Assembly: GCA_964035545.1 (NCBI GenBank)
Contig: CAXIUT010000230.1
Coordinates: 1,426,001 to 1,490,000, forward strand
Length of the DNA: 64,000 nucleotides
From: Bugula neritina
Taxonomy: Eukaryota > Bryozoa > Gymnolaemata > Cheilostomatida > Bugulidae
Reading direction: 5' to 3'
The notes under the pieces: generated by a model
The model's input: the letters and a program-made list of their open reading frames with translations, nothing else
What the model was told of the DNA's origin: nothing
Databases searched by the model: none
Part shown: positions 1-14,669 of the stretch, piece after piece
How the letters are laid out: every line of letters begins with the position of its first letter
How positions within the stretch are numbered: the stretch's first letter is position 1
Translations under genes and position numbers: made by a program

Positions 1-208
1 AAAATACTGCAACATACTTAAACATACGGCAACATACTGAAATATACTGCAACATACTGAAATACACTCTAACATATTGAAATATGCTGTAGCATACTGA
101 AATACACTGCCACACACTGAAGTATACTGTAATATACAGAAATGTACTGTAACATACTGAAACATACGGCAACATACTGAAATGTACTGCAACATACTGA
201 AATATACT

Positions 209-217
209 CTAAGTGGT
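209..217 (+). repeat. 9-bp gtggt unit, first of about 50 copies
   Basis: The 9-bp units ctaagtggt, gcaagtggt, gtaagtggt or gctagtggt, always followed by a normal gcaacatact-type unit, shift the 10-bp register by one base. The gtggt core begins, for example, at 213, 1390, 2128, 3972, 4999, 5737, 6823, 7700, 8468, 9257, 10434, 16019, 21452, 22329, 23118, 24306, 25105, 30653, 36941, 40749 and 41878. It is a secondary landmark, usually some hundreds of bases from the ACTAGT box. Confidence 0.88.
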
Positions 218-1087
218 GCAACATACTGAAATACACTGTGACACACTGAAATACACTGCAACACACTTCAACATACTGCAACATACTGAAATACACTGTA
301 ACATATTGAAATACACTGCAACATACTGCAACATACTGAACAACACTGGAACATATTGGAATACACTGCAACACCTTGAAATATACTGCAACACACTGAA
401 ACATACGGCAACATACTGAAATACACTGCAAAATACTGCAACATACTAAAATACACTGTAACATACTGAAATACATTGCAACACATTAAAATATACTGCA
501 ACATACTGAAACATACTGCAACAAACTGAAATACACTGCAACATAGTGAAAACCACCAGAACATTTTGAAATATACTACAACATACTGAATTACTCTCTA
601 ACATACTGAAATATGCTGTAGCATACTGAAATACACTGCAACATACTGAAGTATACTGCAATATACTGAAATGTACTGCAACATACTGAATTATACTGTA
701 ACATACTGAAATGTAATGCAACATACTGATATATACTGCAACATACTGCAACATACTGAAATACACAGTTACATATTGAAATACACTGCGACACATAGAA
801 ATATACTGCAACATACTGAAATATACTGCAATATACTGCAACATACTGAAATAGACTGTGACATACTGAAATACACTGCACAATACTGCAAGAAACTGCA
901 ACATACTGAAATACACTGTAACATATTCAAATACACTGCATCATACTGCAACATACTCACATACACTGGAACATATTCATATACACTGCAACACATTGAA
1001 ATATACTGCAACACACGGAACCATTCGGCAACATACCGAAATACACTGCGACACAGTGAAAAATACGGCAACATACTGAAATATACT

Positions 1088-1105
1088 GCAAATGATGCAC
1101 GTACT
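1088..1105 (+). repeat. Double 9-bp unit gcaaatgat + gcacgtact
   Basis: Two successive 9-bp units. I find six copies, starting at 1088, 4737, 10132, 15757, 19366 and 36679, all in A-type or D sequence and none in B, U or E. They are diagnostic of A-type ancestry and support the assignment of block D to that lineage. Confidence 0.85.
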
Positions 1106-2104
1106 GAAATACAATGTGACACACTGAAATACACTGCAACATACTGCAACATACTGAAATACACTGTAACATATTGAAATACACTGCATGATACTGCAAC
1201 ATACTGAAATACACTGGAACATATTGATATACACTGCAACACATTGAAATCTTCTGTAACATATTGAAACATACCGGAACATACTGCAACGTAATAAAAT
1301 ATAGTGTAACACACTGAAATATACGGCAACATACCGAAATATACTGCGACTCGTTGAAAAATACTGCAACATACTGAAATATACTGCAAGTGGTGCAACA
1401 TACTGAAATACACTGTGACACTCTGAAATACACTGCAACATAATGCAACATACTGTACCATACTGAAAGACACTGTAACATATCGAATTGCACTGCAACA
1501 TACTGCAACATACTGAAATATACTGCAACATACTGCAACATACTGAAATACACTGCAACATACTGAATTACATTGCAACACATTAAAATATACTGCAACA
1601 TACTGAAACATACTGCAACATACTGAAATATACTGCAACATACTGAAATACACTATAACATATTGAAATATACTGCAACATACTGAATTACACTCTAACA
1701 TACTGAAATATGCTATAGCATACTGAAATACACTGCAACACACTGAAGTATACTGTAATACACTGAAATGTAATGCAACATACTGAATTATACTGCAACA
1801 TAGTGCAACATAGTGAAATACACCACAACATACTGCAACATACTGAAATACACTGGAACATTTTGAAATACACTGCGACACATTGAAATACACTGCAACA
1901 TACTGAATTATACTGCAAGATACTGCAACATACTGAATCAGACTGTGACATACTGAAGTACACTGCAACATACTGCAAGATACTGCAACATAATGAAATA
2001 CACTGTAACATACTGAAATACATTGCAACACAGTAAAATATACTGCAACACACTGAAACATACGGCAATATACCGAAATACACTGCGACACCATGAAAAA
2101 TACT

Positions 2105-2132
2105 GTAAATACTGAAATCTACTGTAAGTGGT
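2105..2132 (+). repeat. Paired slip units gtaaatact ... gtaagtggt
   Basis: A 9-bp unit gtaaatact, one normal unit, then the 9-bp gtaagtggt: a two-base register shift within 28 bp. It recurs near 5717, 7677, 11149, 13302, 16734, 20343, 22306, 26468, 30630, 37656, 39937, 46389, 53186 and 59679. Confidence 0.82.
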
Positions 2133-2382
2133 GCAACATACTGAAATACACTGGAACATATTGAAATACACTGCGGCAAATTGAATTATACTGCAACACA
2201 CTGAAGTATACTGTAATACACTGAAAAATAATGCAACATGCTGAATTATACTGCAACATACTGCAACATACTGAAATACACTGTAACACACTGAAATATA
2301 CTGCCGCTTACTGCATTATCTTGAATTACACTTGAACATAAAAAAATACACTGCAACACATTGAAATATACTGCGACATACC

Positions 2383-2402
2383 GAAATGAATGGTAAACTA
2401 GT
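2383..2402 (+). repeat. ACTAGT box, first of 52 copies
   Basis: The 20-bp variant gaaatgaatggtaaactagt is the strongest recurrent departure from the unit consensus. Starts: 2383, 3371, 7078, 8304, 8913, 11427, 12703, 13929, 14538, 17012, 18000, 21707, 23373, 24142, 24761, 25869, 27535, 28304, 28923, 30031, 31188, 32853, 33622, 34731, 34921, 35490, 39338, 41004, 41713, 42932, 43312, 43881, 44851, 45221, 45790, 47697, 50308, 52000, 52539, 54254, 54963, 56202, 56582, 57151, 58131, 58511, 59080, 60746, 61455, 62694, 63074, 63653. Several have one to three changes, for example ctagag at 23373, 27535, 32853, 41004, 54254 and 60746. Any function is unknown. Confidence 0.9.
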
Positions 2403-2442
2403 GAAATATACTGTAACATAATGAAACATACCGGAACATACT

Positions 2443-2462
2443 GCACCTTTATAAAATGTACT
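2443..2462 (+). repeat. TATAAA-containing variant unit
   Basis: The 20-bp variant gcacctttataaaatgtact lies about 40 bp downstream of many ACTAGT boxes (for example after 2383, 7078, 12703, 21707, 30031, 39338 and 45790). It resembles a TATA box but is a point-mutated dimer of the array. I see no other promoter element and make no promoter call. Confidence 0.7.
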
Positions 2463-2691
2463 GCAACACACTGAAATATACTGCAAGATACTGAAATATA
2501 CTGTAACATACTGAAACACATGCAACATACTGAAATACGCTGCAACATACTGAAATATACTGCAAGATACTGCAACATACTGAAATACACTATAACACAC
2601 TGAAATACACTGCAACATACTGAAGTACACTGAAATACACTGTAACATATTGGAATACATTGCAAAACATCGAAATATACTGTATAATACT

Positions 2692-2700
2692 GAAACCCAT
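2692..2700 (+). repeat. 9-bp unit gaaacccat
   Basis: A one-base-short unit before a normal gcaacatact unit. Copies lie near 6328, 7303, 11736, 11945, 21931, 30250, 31409, 39558, 46010, 59301 and 63775. Related short forms are gaaacacat (near 2515 and 11560) and gaaacgtac (near 47830 and 50440). Confidence 0.8.
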
Positions 2701-4094
2701 GCAACATACTGAAATACGCTGCAACATACTAAAATATACTGCAACATACTGCAACATCCTAAAATACACTGTAACATACTGAAATACACCACAACATACT
2801 GCAACATACTGAAATACACTGGAACATATTGAATTACACTGCGACACATTGAAATACACTGCAACATACTGAAATATACTGCAAGATACTGCAAAATACT
2901 GAAATACACTGTAACATATTGAAATACTCTGCAACATACTGCGACATACTGAAATAAACTGGAACATATTGGAATACACTGCAACACATTGAAATATACT
3001 GCAACACACCGAAACATACGGCAACATACTGAGATATACTGCGACGCCTTAAAATATACTGCAACATACTGAAATATAATGCAACATACTGCAACATACT
3101 AAAATACACTGTAACATACTGAAATACATTGCAACACCTTAAAATATACTGCAACATGCTGAAACATACTGCAACAAACTGAAATACACTGCAACATACT
3201 AAAAAACACTATAACATATTGAAATATACTGCAACATACTGAATTACTCTCTAACATACTGAAATACACTGTAACATACTCAAATATACTGCAACATACT
3301 GCAACATACTGAAGTACACTTGAACGTAATGAAATACACTGCAACCCATTGATATATACTGCAACATTTCGAAATGAATGGTAAACTAGTGAAATAGAGT
3401 GTAACATAATGAAACATACCGGAACATACTGCAACATAATAAAATATAGTGTAACACACCGAAACATGCGTCAACATACCGAAATATACTGCAACACCTT
3501 GAAAAATACTGCAACATACTTAAACATACGGCAACATACTGAAATATACTGCAACATACTGAAATAGACTGTGACATACTGAAATACACTGCACAATACT
3601 GCAAGAAACTGCAACATACTGAAATACACTGTAACATATTCAAATACACTGCATCATACTGCAACATACTCACATACACTGGAACATATTCATATACACT
3701 GCAACACATTGAAATATACTGCAACATACTTAAACATACTGCAACATACAACCTACTGAAATATTTTGCAACATACTGAAATACATTATAACATATTGAA
3801 ATATACTGCAACATACTGAAATACACTATAACATATTGAAATATGCTGTAGCATACTGAAATACACTGCCACACACTGAAGTATACTGTAATATACAGAA
3901 ATGTACTGTAACATACTGAAACATACGGCAACATACTGAAATGTACTGCAACATACTGAAATATACTCTAAGTGGTGCAACATACTGAAATACACTGTGA
4001 CACACTGAAATACACTGCAACACACTGCAACATACTGCAACATACTGAAATACACTGTAACATATTGAAATACACTGCAACATACTGCAACATA

Positions 4095-5840
4095 CTAAAA
4101 TACACTGTAACATACTGAAATACATTGCAACACATTAAAATATACTGCAACATACTGAAACATACTGCAACAAACTGAAATACACTGCAACATAGTGAAA
4201 ACCACTATAACATTTTGAAATATACTACAACATACTGAATTACTCTCTAACATACTGAAATATGCTGTAGCATACTGAAATACACTGCAACATACTGAAG
4301 TATACTGCAATATACTGAAATGTACTGCAACATACTGAATTATACTGTAACATACTGAAATGTAATGCAACATACTGATATATACTGCAACATACTGCAA
4401 CATACTGAAATACACAGTTACATATTGAAATACACTGCGACACATAGAAATATACTGCAACATACTGAAATATACTGCAAGATACTGCAACATACTGAAA
4501 TAGACTGTGACATACTGAAATACACTGCACAATACTGCAAGAAACTGCAACATACTGAAATACACTGTAACATATTCAAATACACTGCATCATACTGCAA
4601 CATACTCACATACACTGGAACATATTCATATACACTGCAACACATTGAAATATACTGCAACACACGGAACCATTCGGCAACATACCGAAATACACTGCGA
4701 CAAAGTGAAAAATATGGCAACATACTGAAATATACTGCAAATGATGCACGTACTGAAATACAATGTGACACACTGAAATACACTGCAACATACTGCAACA
4801 TACTGAAATACAATGTAACATATTGAAATACACTGCATGATACTGCAACATACTGAAATACACTGGAACATATTGATATACACTGCAACACATTGAAATA
4901 TTCTGTAACATAATGAAACATACCGGAACATACTGCAACGTAATAAAATATAGTGTAACACGTTGAAAAATACTGCAACATACTGAAATATACTGCAAGT
5001 GGTGCAACATACTGAAATACACTGTGACACCCTGAAATACACTGCAACATAATGCAACATACTGTACCATACTGAAAGACACTGTAACATATCGAATTAC
5101 ACTGCAACATACTGCAACATACTGAAATATACTGCAACATACTGCAACATACTGAAATACACTGCAACATACTGAATTACATTGCAACACATTAAAATAT
5201 ACTGCAACATACTGAAACATACTGCAACATACTGAAATATACTGCAACATACTGAAATACACTATAACATATTGAAATATACTGCAACATACTGAATTAC
5301 ACTCTAACATACTGAAATATGCTGAAGCATACTAAAATACACTGCAACACACTGAAGTATACTGTAATACACTGAAATGTAATGCAACATACTGAATTTT
5401 ACTGCAACATAGTGCAACATAGTGAAATACACCACAACATACTGCAACATACTGAAATACACTAGAACATTTTGAAATACACTGCGAAACATTGAAATAC
5501 ACTGCAACATACTGAATTATACTGCAAGATACTGCAACATACTGAATCAGACTGTGACATACTGAAGTACACTGCAACATACTGCAAGATACTGCAACAT
5601 AATGAAATACACTGTAACATACTGAAATACATTGCAACACAGTGAAATATACTGCAACACACTGAAACATACGGCAATATACCGAAATACACTGCGACAC
5701 CATGAAGAATACTGTAAATACTGAAATCTACTGTAAGTGGTGCAACATACTGAAATACACTGGAACATATTGAAATACACTGCGGCACATTGAATTATAC
5801 TGCAACACACTGAAGTATACTGTAATACACTGAAATATAA
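4095..5840. repeat. A1 internal paralogous segment, right copy
   Basis: This is the right partner of 446-2230, with a 40-bp deletion near 4966 relative to it. It is absent from A2, whose 3,419-bp deletion removes A1 positions 2750-6168. It is present in A3 (about 18724-20470) and again in block D (from about 36485). It is therefore a useful tag for telling full from deleted A blocks. Confidence 0.8.
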
Positions 5841-8800
5841 TGCAACATGCTGAATTATACTGCAACATACTGCAACATACTGAAATACACTGTAACATAC
5901 TGAAATATACTGCAACACACTGAAACATACGGCAACATACTGAGATATACTGCGACGCCTTAAAATATACTGACATACTGAAATATAATGCAACATACTG
6001 CAACATACTAAAATACACTGTAACATACTGAAATACACTGCAACATCTTAAAAAATACTGCAACATACTTAAACATACGGCATCATACTGAAATACAATG
6101 CAACATACTGCAACATACTGAAATACACTGTAACATATTGAAATACACTGCATAATACTGCAACATACTGAAATACACTGGAACATATTGATATACACTG
6201 CAACACATTGAAATATTCTGTAGCATAATGAAACATACCGGAACATACTGCACCTTAATAAAATGTACTGTAACACACTGAAATATACTGCAAGATACTG
6301 AAATATACTGTAACATACTGAAACCCATGCAACATACTGAAATACACTGCAACATACTGCAACATACTGAAATACACTGTAACATATCGAATTACACTGC
6401 AACATACTGCAACATAATGAAATATACTGCAACATACTGCAACATACTGAAACATACTGCAACATACTGAAATATACTGCAACATACTGAAGTACACTAT
6501 AGCATATTGAAATATACTGCAACATACTGAATTACACCCTAACATACTGAAACATGCTGTAGCATACTGAAATACACTGCAACACACTGAAGTATACTGT
6601 AATACACTGAAATGTAATGCAACATACTGAGTTATACTGCAACATAGTGCAACATACTGAAATACACCACAACATACTGCAACATACTGAAACCCAATGG
6701 AACATATTGAAATACACTGCGACACTCTGAAATATACTGCAACACACTGAAACATACGGCAACATACCGAAATAAACTGCGACACGTTGAAAATTACTGC
6801 AACATACTGAAATATACTGCAAGTGGTGCAACATACTAAAATACACTATGACACACTGAAATACACTGCAACATACTGCAACATACTGAAATATACTGCG
6901 TCGCATTAAAATACACTGCAACATACTGAAATATACTGCAACATACTGAAATGTAGTGTAATATACAGAAATACACTGTAACATACTGAAATATACTGCC
7001 ACTTAGTGCATTATATTGACTTACACTTGAACATAAAAAAATACACTGCAACACATTGAAATATACTGCGACATACCGAAATGAATGGTAAACTAGTGAA
7101 ATATACTGTAACATAATGAAACATACCGGAACATACTGCACCTTTATAAAATGTACTGCAACACACTGAAATACACTGCAAGATACTGAAATACACTATA
7201 ACACACTGAAATACACTGCAACATACTGAAGTACACTGAAATACACTGTAACATATTGAAATACATTGCAAAACATCGAAATATACTGTATAATACTGAA
7301 ACCCATGCAACATACTGAAATACGCTGCAACATACTAAAATATACTGCAACATACTGCAACATCCTAAAATACACTGTAACATACTGAAATACACCACAA
7401 CATACTGCAACATACTGAAATACACTGGAACATATTGAATTACACTGCGACACATTGAAATACACTGCAACATACTGAAATATACTGCAAGATACTGCAA
7501 CATACTGAAACAGACTGTGACATACTGAAATACACTGCAACGTACTGCAAGATACTGCAACATACTGAAATACACTGGAACATATTGATATACACTGCAA
7601 CACATTGAAATATACTGCAACACACTGAAACATACGGCAATATACCGAAATACACAGCGACACCCTGAAAAATACTGTAAATACTGAAATATACTGTAAG
7701 TGGTGCAACATACTGAAATACACTGTGACACACTGAAATACACTGCAACACACTGCAACATACTGAAATACAATGTAACATATTGAAACATTCTGCAACA
7801 TACTGCAATATACTGAAATACACTGGAACATATTGGATTACACTGCAACACATTGAAATGTACTGCAACACACTGAAACATACGGCAACATACTGAGATA
7901 TACTGCGACGCCTAAAAATATACTGCAATATACTGAAATATAATGCAACATACTGAAATATACTGTAACATAAAGAAATATGCGGTAGCACACTGAAATA
8001 CACTGCAACCAATGAAGTATACTATAATATACTGAAATGTACTGCAACATGCCGAAATATACTGCAACGCATTGAATTACACTGTGACATATTGAAATAT
8101 ACCACAACATACTGAAGTGTAGTGTAATATGCAGAAATGTACTGTAACATACTGATATATACTGTAACACACTGAAATATAGTCTAACATACCGAAATAC
8201 ACTGTAACATACTGAAATATACTGCAACATACTGCAACATACTGAATTACACTTGAACATAATGAAATACACTGCAACACATTGAAATATACTGCAACAT
8301 ATCGAAATGAATGGTAAACTAGTGAAATATACTGTAACATAATGAAACATACCGGAACATACTGCAAAATAACAAAACATATTGCAACACATTGAAATAT
8401 ACGGCAACATACCGAGATATACTGCGACACGTTGAAAAATACTGCAACATACTGAAATATATTGCAAGTGGTGCAACATACTGAAATAAACTGTGACACA
8501 CTGAAATACACTGCAACATACTGCAACATACTGAAATATACTGCAACACATTAAAATATACTGCAACATACTGCAACATACTGCAACATACTGAAATACA
8601 CTGAAATATATCGAAATACACTGCAACATACTGCAACATACTGAAATACACTGGAACATAATGGAATACACTGCAACACATTGAAATATACTGCGACACA
8701 CTGAAACATAAGGTAACACAATGAAGTATACTGCGACACATTAAATTAAACTGCAACACACTGAAATATACTGCAACAGACTGAAATATACTCTAACATA

Positions 8801-9044
8801 CCGAAATACACTGTAACATACTCAAATATACTGCAACATACTGCAACATACTGAAGTACACTTGAACGTAATGAAATACACTGCAACCCATTGATATATA
8901 CTGCAACATATCGAAATGAATGGTAAACTAGTGAAATAGAGTGTAACATAATGAAACATACCGGAACATACTGCAACATAATAAAATATAGTGTAACACA
9001 CTGAAATAAGCGGCAACATACCGAAATACATTGCAACACCTTGA

Positions 9045-12000
9045 AAAATACTGCAACATACTTAAACATACGGCAACATACTGAAATATACTGCAACATA
9101 CTGAAATACACTCTAACATATTGAAATATGCTGTAGCATACTGAAATACACTGCCACACACTGAAGTATACTGTAATATACAGAAATGTACTGTAACATA
9201 CTGAAACATACGGCAACATACTGAAATGTACTGCAACATACTGAAATATACTCTAAGTGGTGCAACATACTGAAATACACTGTGACACACTGAAATACAC
9301 TGCAACACACTTCAACATACTGCAACATACTGAAATACACTGTAACATATTGAAATACACTGCAACATACTGCAACATACTGAACAACACTGGAACATAT
9401 TGGAATACACTGCAACACATTGAAATATACTGCAACACACTGAAACATACGGCAACATACTGAAATACACTGCAAAATACTGCAACATACTAAAATACAC
9501 TGTAACATACTGAAATACATTGCAACACATTAAAATATACTGCAACATACTGAAACATACTGCAACAAACTGAAATACACTGCAACATAGTGAAAACCAC
9601 CATAACATTTTGAAATATACTACAACATACTGAATTACTCTCTAACATACTGAAATATGCTGTAGCATACTGAAATACACTGCAACATACTGAAGTATAC
9701 TGCAATATACTGAAATGTACTGCAACATACTGAATTATACTGTAACATACTGAAATGTAATGCAACATACTGATATATACTGCAACATACTGCAACATAC
9801 TGAAATACACAGTTACATATTGAAATACACTGCGACACATAGAAATATACTGCAACATACTGAAATATACTGCAATATACTGCAACATACTGAAATAGAC
9901 TGTGACATACTGAAATACACTGCACAATACTGCAAGAAACTGCAACATACTGAAATACACTGTAACATATTCAAATACACTGCATCATACTGCAACATAC
10001 TCACATACACTGGAACATATTCATATACACTGCAACACATTGAAATATACTGCAACACACGGAACCATTCGGCAACATACCGAAATACACTGCGACACAG
10101 TGAAAAACACAACAACATACTGAAATATACTGCAAATGATGCACGTACTGAAATACAATGTGACACACTGAAATACACTGCAACATACTGCAACATACTG
10201 AAATACACTGTAACATATTGAAATACACTGCATGATACTGCAACATACTGAAATACACTGGAACATATTGATATACACTGCAACACATTGAAATCTTCTG
10301 TAACATATTGAAACATACCGGAACATACTGCAACGTAATAAAATATAGTGTAACACACTGAAATATACGGCAACATACCGAAATATACTGCGACACGTTG
10401 AAAAATACTGCAACATACTGAAATATACTGCAAGTGGTGCAACATACTGAAATACACTGTGACACTCTGAAATACACTGCAACATAATGCAACATACTGT
10501 ACCATACTGAAAGACACTGTAACATATCGAATTGCACTGCAACATACTGCAACATACTGAAATATACTGCAACATACTGCAACATACTGACATACACTGC
10601 AACATACTGAATTACATTGCAACACATTAAAATATACTGCAACATACTGAAACATACTGCAACATACTGAAATATACTGCAACATACTGAAATACACTAT
10701 AACATATTGAAATATACTGCAACATACTGAATTACACTCTAACATACTGAAATATGCTATAGCATACTGAAATACACTGCAACACACTGAAGTATACTGT
10801 AATACACTGAAATGTAATGCAACATACTGAATTATACTGCAACATAGTGCAACATAGTGAAATACACCACAACATACTGCAACATACTGAAATACACTGG
10901 AACATTTTGAAATACACTGCGACACATTGAAATACACTGCAACATACTGAATTATACTGCAAGATACTGCAACATACTGAATCAGACTGTGACATACTGA
11001 AGTACACTGCAACATACTGCAAGATACTGCAACATAATGAAATACACTGTAACATACTGAAATACATTGCAACACAGTAAAATATACTGCAACACACTGA
11101 AACATACGGCAATATACCGAAATACACTGCGACACCATGAAAAATACTGTAAATACTGAAATCTACTGTAAGTGGTGCAACATACTGAAATACACTGGAA
11201 CATATTGAAATACACTGCGGCAAATTGAATTATACTGCAACACACTGAAGTATACTGTAATACACTGAAAAATAATGCAACATGCTGAATTATACTGCAA
11301 CATACTGCAACATACTGAAATACACTGTAACACACTGAAATATACTGCCGCTTACTGCATTATCTTGAATTACACTTGAACATAAAAAAATACACTGCAA
11401 CACATTGAAATATACTGCGACATACCGAAATGAATGGTAAACTAGTGAAATATACTGTAACATAATGAAACATACCGGAACATACTGCACCTTTATAAAA
11501 TGTACTGCAACACACTGAAATATACTGCAAGATACTGAAATATACTGTAACATACTGAAACACATGCAACATACTGAAATACGCTGCAACATACTGAAAT
11601 ATACTGCAAGATACTGCAACATACTGAAATACACTATAACACACTGAAATACACTGCAACATACTGAAGTACACTGAAATACACTGTAACATATTGGAAT
11701 ACATTGCAAAACATCGAAATATACTGTATAATACTGAAACCCATGCAACATACTGAAATACGCTGCAACATACTAAAATATACTGCAACATACTGAAATA
11801 CACTGGAACATATTGATATACACTGCAACACATTGAAATATTCTGTAGCATAATGAAACATACCGGAACATACTGCACCTTAATAAAATGTACTGTAACA
11901 CACTGAAATATACTGCAAGATACTGAAATATACTGTAACATACTGAAACCCATGCAACATACTGAAATACACTGCAACATACTGCAACATACTGAAATAC

Positions 12001-14669
12001 ACTGTAACATATCGAATTACACTGCAACATACTGCAACATACTGAAATATACTGCAACATACTGCAACATACTGAAACATACTGCAACATACTGAAATAT
12101 ACTGCGACATACTGAAGTACACTATAGCATATTGAAATATACTGCAACATACTGAATTACACCCTAACATACTGAAACATGCTGTAGCATACTGAAATAC
12201 ACTGCAACACACTGAAGTATACTGTAATACACTGAAATGTAATGCAACATACTGAGTTATACTGCAACATAGTGCAACATACTGAAATACACCACAACAT
12301 ACTGCAACATACTGAAACCCAATGGAACATATTGAAATACACTGCGACACTCTGAAATATACTGCAACACACTGAAACATACGGCAACATACCGAAATAA
12401 ACTGCGACACGTTGAAAATTACTGCAACATACTGAAATATACTGCAAGTGGTGCAACATACTAAAATACACTATGACACACTGAAATACACTGCAACATA
12501 CTGCAACATACTGAAATATACTGCGTCGCATTAAAATACACTGCAACATACTGAAATATACTGCAACATACTGAAATGTAGTGTAATATACAGAAATACA
12601 CTGTAACATACTGAAATATACTGCCACTTAGTGCATTATCTTGACTTACACTTGAACATAAAAAAATACACTGCAACACATTGAAATATACTGCGACATA
12701 CCGAAATGAATGGTAAACTAGTGAAATATACTGTAACATAATGAAACATACCGGAACATACTGCACCTTTATAAAATGTACTGCAACACACTGAAATACA
12801 CTGCAAGATACTGAAATACACTATAACACACTGAAATACACTGCAACATACTGAAGTACACTGAAATACACTGTAACATATTGAAATACATTGCAAAACA
12901 TCGAAATATACTGTATAATACTGAAACCCATGCAACATACTGAAATACGCTGCAACATACTAAAATATACTGCAACATACTGCAACATCCTAAAATACAC
13001 TGTAACATACTGAAATACACCACAACATACTGCAACATACTGAAATACACTGGAACATATTGAATTACACTGCGACACATTGAAATACACTGCAACATAC
13101 TGAAATATACTGCAAGATACTGCAACATACTGAAACAGACTGTGACATACTGAAATACACTGCAACGTACTGCAAGATACTGCAACATACTGAAATACAC
13201 TGGAACATATTGATATACACTGCAACACATTGAAATATACTGCAACACACTGAAACATACGGCAATATACCGAAATACACGGCGACACCCTGAAAAATAC
13301 TGTAAATACTGAAATATACTGTAAGTGGTGCAACATACTGAAATACACTGTGACACACTGAAATACACTGCAACACACTGCAACATACTGAAATACAATG
13401 TAACATATTGAAACACTCTGCAACATACTGCAATATACTGAAATACACTGGAACATATTGGATTACACTGCAACACATTGAAATGTACTGCAACACACTG
13501 AAACATACGGCAACATACTGAGATATACTGCGACGCCTAAAAATATACTGCAATATACTGAAATATAATGCAACATACTGAAATATACTGTAACATAAAG
13601 AAATATGCGGTAGCACACTGAAATACACTGCAACCAATGAAGTATACTATAATATACTGAAATGTACTGCAACATGCCGAAATATACTGCAACGCATTGA
13701 ATTACACTGTGACATATTGAAATATACCACAACATACTGAAGTGTAGTGTAATATGCAGAAATGTACTGTAACATACTGATGTATACTGTAACACACTGA
13801 AATATAGTCTAACATACCGAAATACACTGTAACATACTGAAATATACTGCAACATACTGCAACATACTGAATTACACTTGAACATAATGAAATACACTGC
13901 AACACATTGAAATATACTGCAACATATCGAAATGAATGGTAAACTAGTGAAATATACTGTAACATAATGAAACATACCGGAACATACTGCAAAATAACAA
14001 AACATATTGCAACACATTGAAATATACGGCAACATACCGAGATATACTGCGACACGTTGAAAAATACTGCAACATACTGAAATATATTGCAAGTGGTGCA
14101 ACATACTGAAATAAACTGTGACACACTGAAATACACTGCAACATACTGCAACATACTGAAATATACTGCAACACATTAAAATATACTGCAACATACTGCA
14201 ACATACTGCAACATACTGAAATACACTGAAATATATCGAAATACACTGCAACATACTGCAACATACTGAAATACACTGGAACATAATGGAATACACTGCA
14301 ACACATTGAAATATACTGCGACACACTGAAACATAAGGTAACACAATGAAGTATACTGCGACACATTAAATTAAACTGCAACACACTGAAATATACTGCA
14401 ACAGACTGAAATATACTCTAACATACCGAAATACACTGTAACATACTCAAATATACTGCAACATACTGCAACATACTGAAGTACACTTGAACGTAATGAA
14501 ATACACTGCAACCCATTGATATATACTGCAACATATCGAAATGAATGGTAAACTAGTGAAATAGAGTGTAACATAATGAAACATACCGGAACATACTGCA
14601 ACATAATAAAATATAGTGTAACACACTGAAATAAGCGGCAACATACCGAAATACATTGCAACACCTTGA
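9045..14669. repeat. Higher-order block A2, deletion derivative of A1
   Basis: Positions 9045-11793 copy A1 1-2749 (offset 9,044), and 11794-14669 copy A1 6169-9044 (offset 5,625). The join lies inside a run of ordinary dimers near 11794, consistent with recombination between out-of-register units. Length 5625 equals 564 ten-bp units minus 15 bp for off-length units. Identity to A1 is very high: the 1,323-bp stretches 769-2094 and 9813-11138 translate to 441 residues with three differences. Confidence 0.92.

Larger units (their letters stand above)
446..2230. repeat. A1 internal paralogous segment, left copy
   Basis: This segment matches 4095-5840, first at an offset of 3,649 bp and then at 3,609 bp. 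The change is a 40-bp deletion in the right copy: the left copy, just after 1300, holds four units that are missing near 4966. Rare variants shared by both copies include the paired 9-bp units gcaaatgat and gcacgtact at 1088 and 4737. This is an older duplication than those separating A1, A2 and A3, because all three carry traces of it. Confidence 0.8.
1..9044. repeat. Higher-order block A1
   Basis: This is the longest A-type block. Its first bases reappear at 9045 and 14670, which sets the phase used here. It holds about 907 ten-bp units. I count off-length units totalling minus 26 bp, so 9070 minus 26 equals 9044 exactly. It is a mosaic: 446-2230 is paralogous to 4095-5840. ACTAGT-type boxes start at 2383, 3371, 7078, 8304 and 8913. 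It contains no gene; its open frames are repeat translations. Confidence 0.9.

Noticed and set aside
716-1177. 153-codon + strand open frame rich in His, Thr, Asn and Tyr
   Set aside because: It occurs where extra gcaacatact units produce 30-bp spacing, which avoids the TGA found in the regular dimer. It is repeat-derived and duplicated with its block (4365, 9760, 18994).
769-2094. 441-codon minus-strand open frame (and hundreds of similar frames on both strands)
   Set aside because: The reading is a translation of the 10/20-bp repeat, with a cycling Cys/Phe/Gln/Val/Tyr pattern and no domain. All three minus frames are open because the unit has no stop codons, and overlapping frames are equally long. 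No coding signal favours one frame.
2383-2402. CENP-B box
   Set aside because: The ACTAGT box lacks the TTCG and CGGG core of the vertebrate CENP-B box; only a possible analogous role was kept as a hypothesis.
2443-2462. Core promoter with TATA box
   Set aside because: TATAAA arises from point changes in a repeat dimer. No initiator, downstream gene or conserved spacing to a start supports it.
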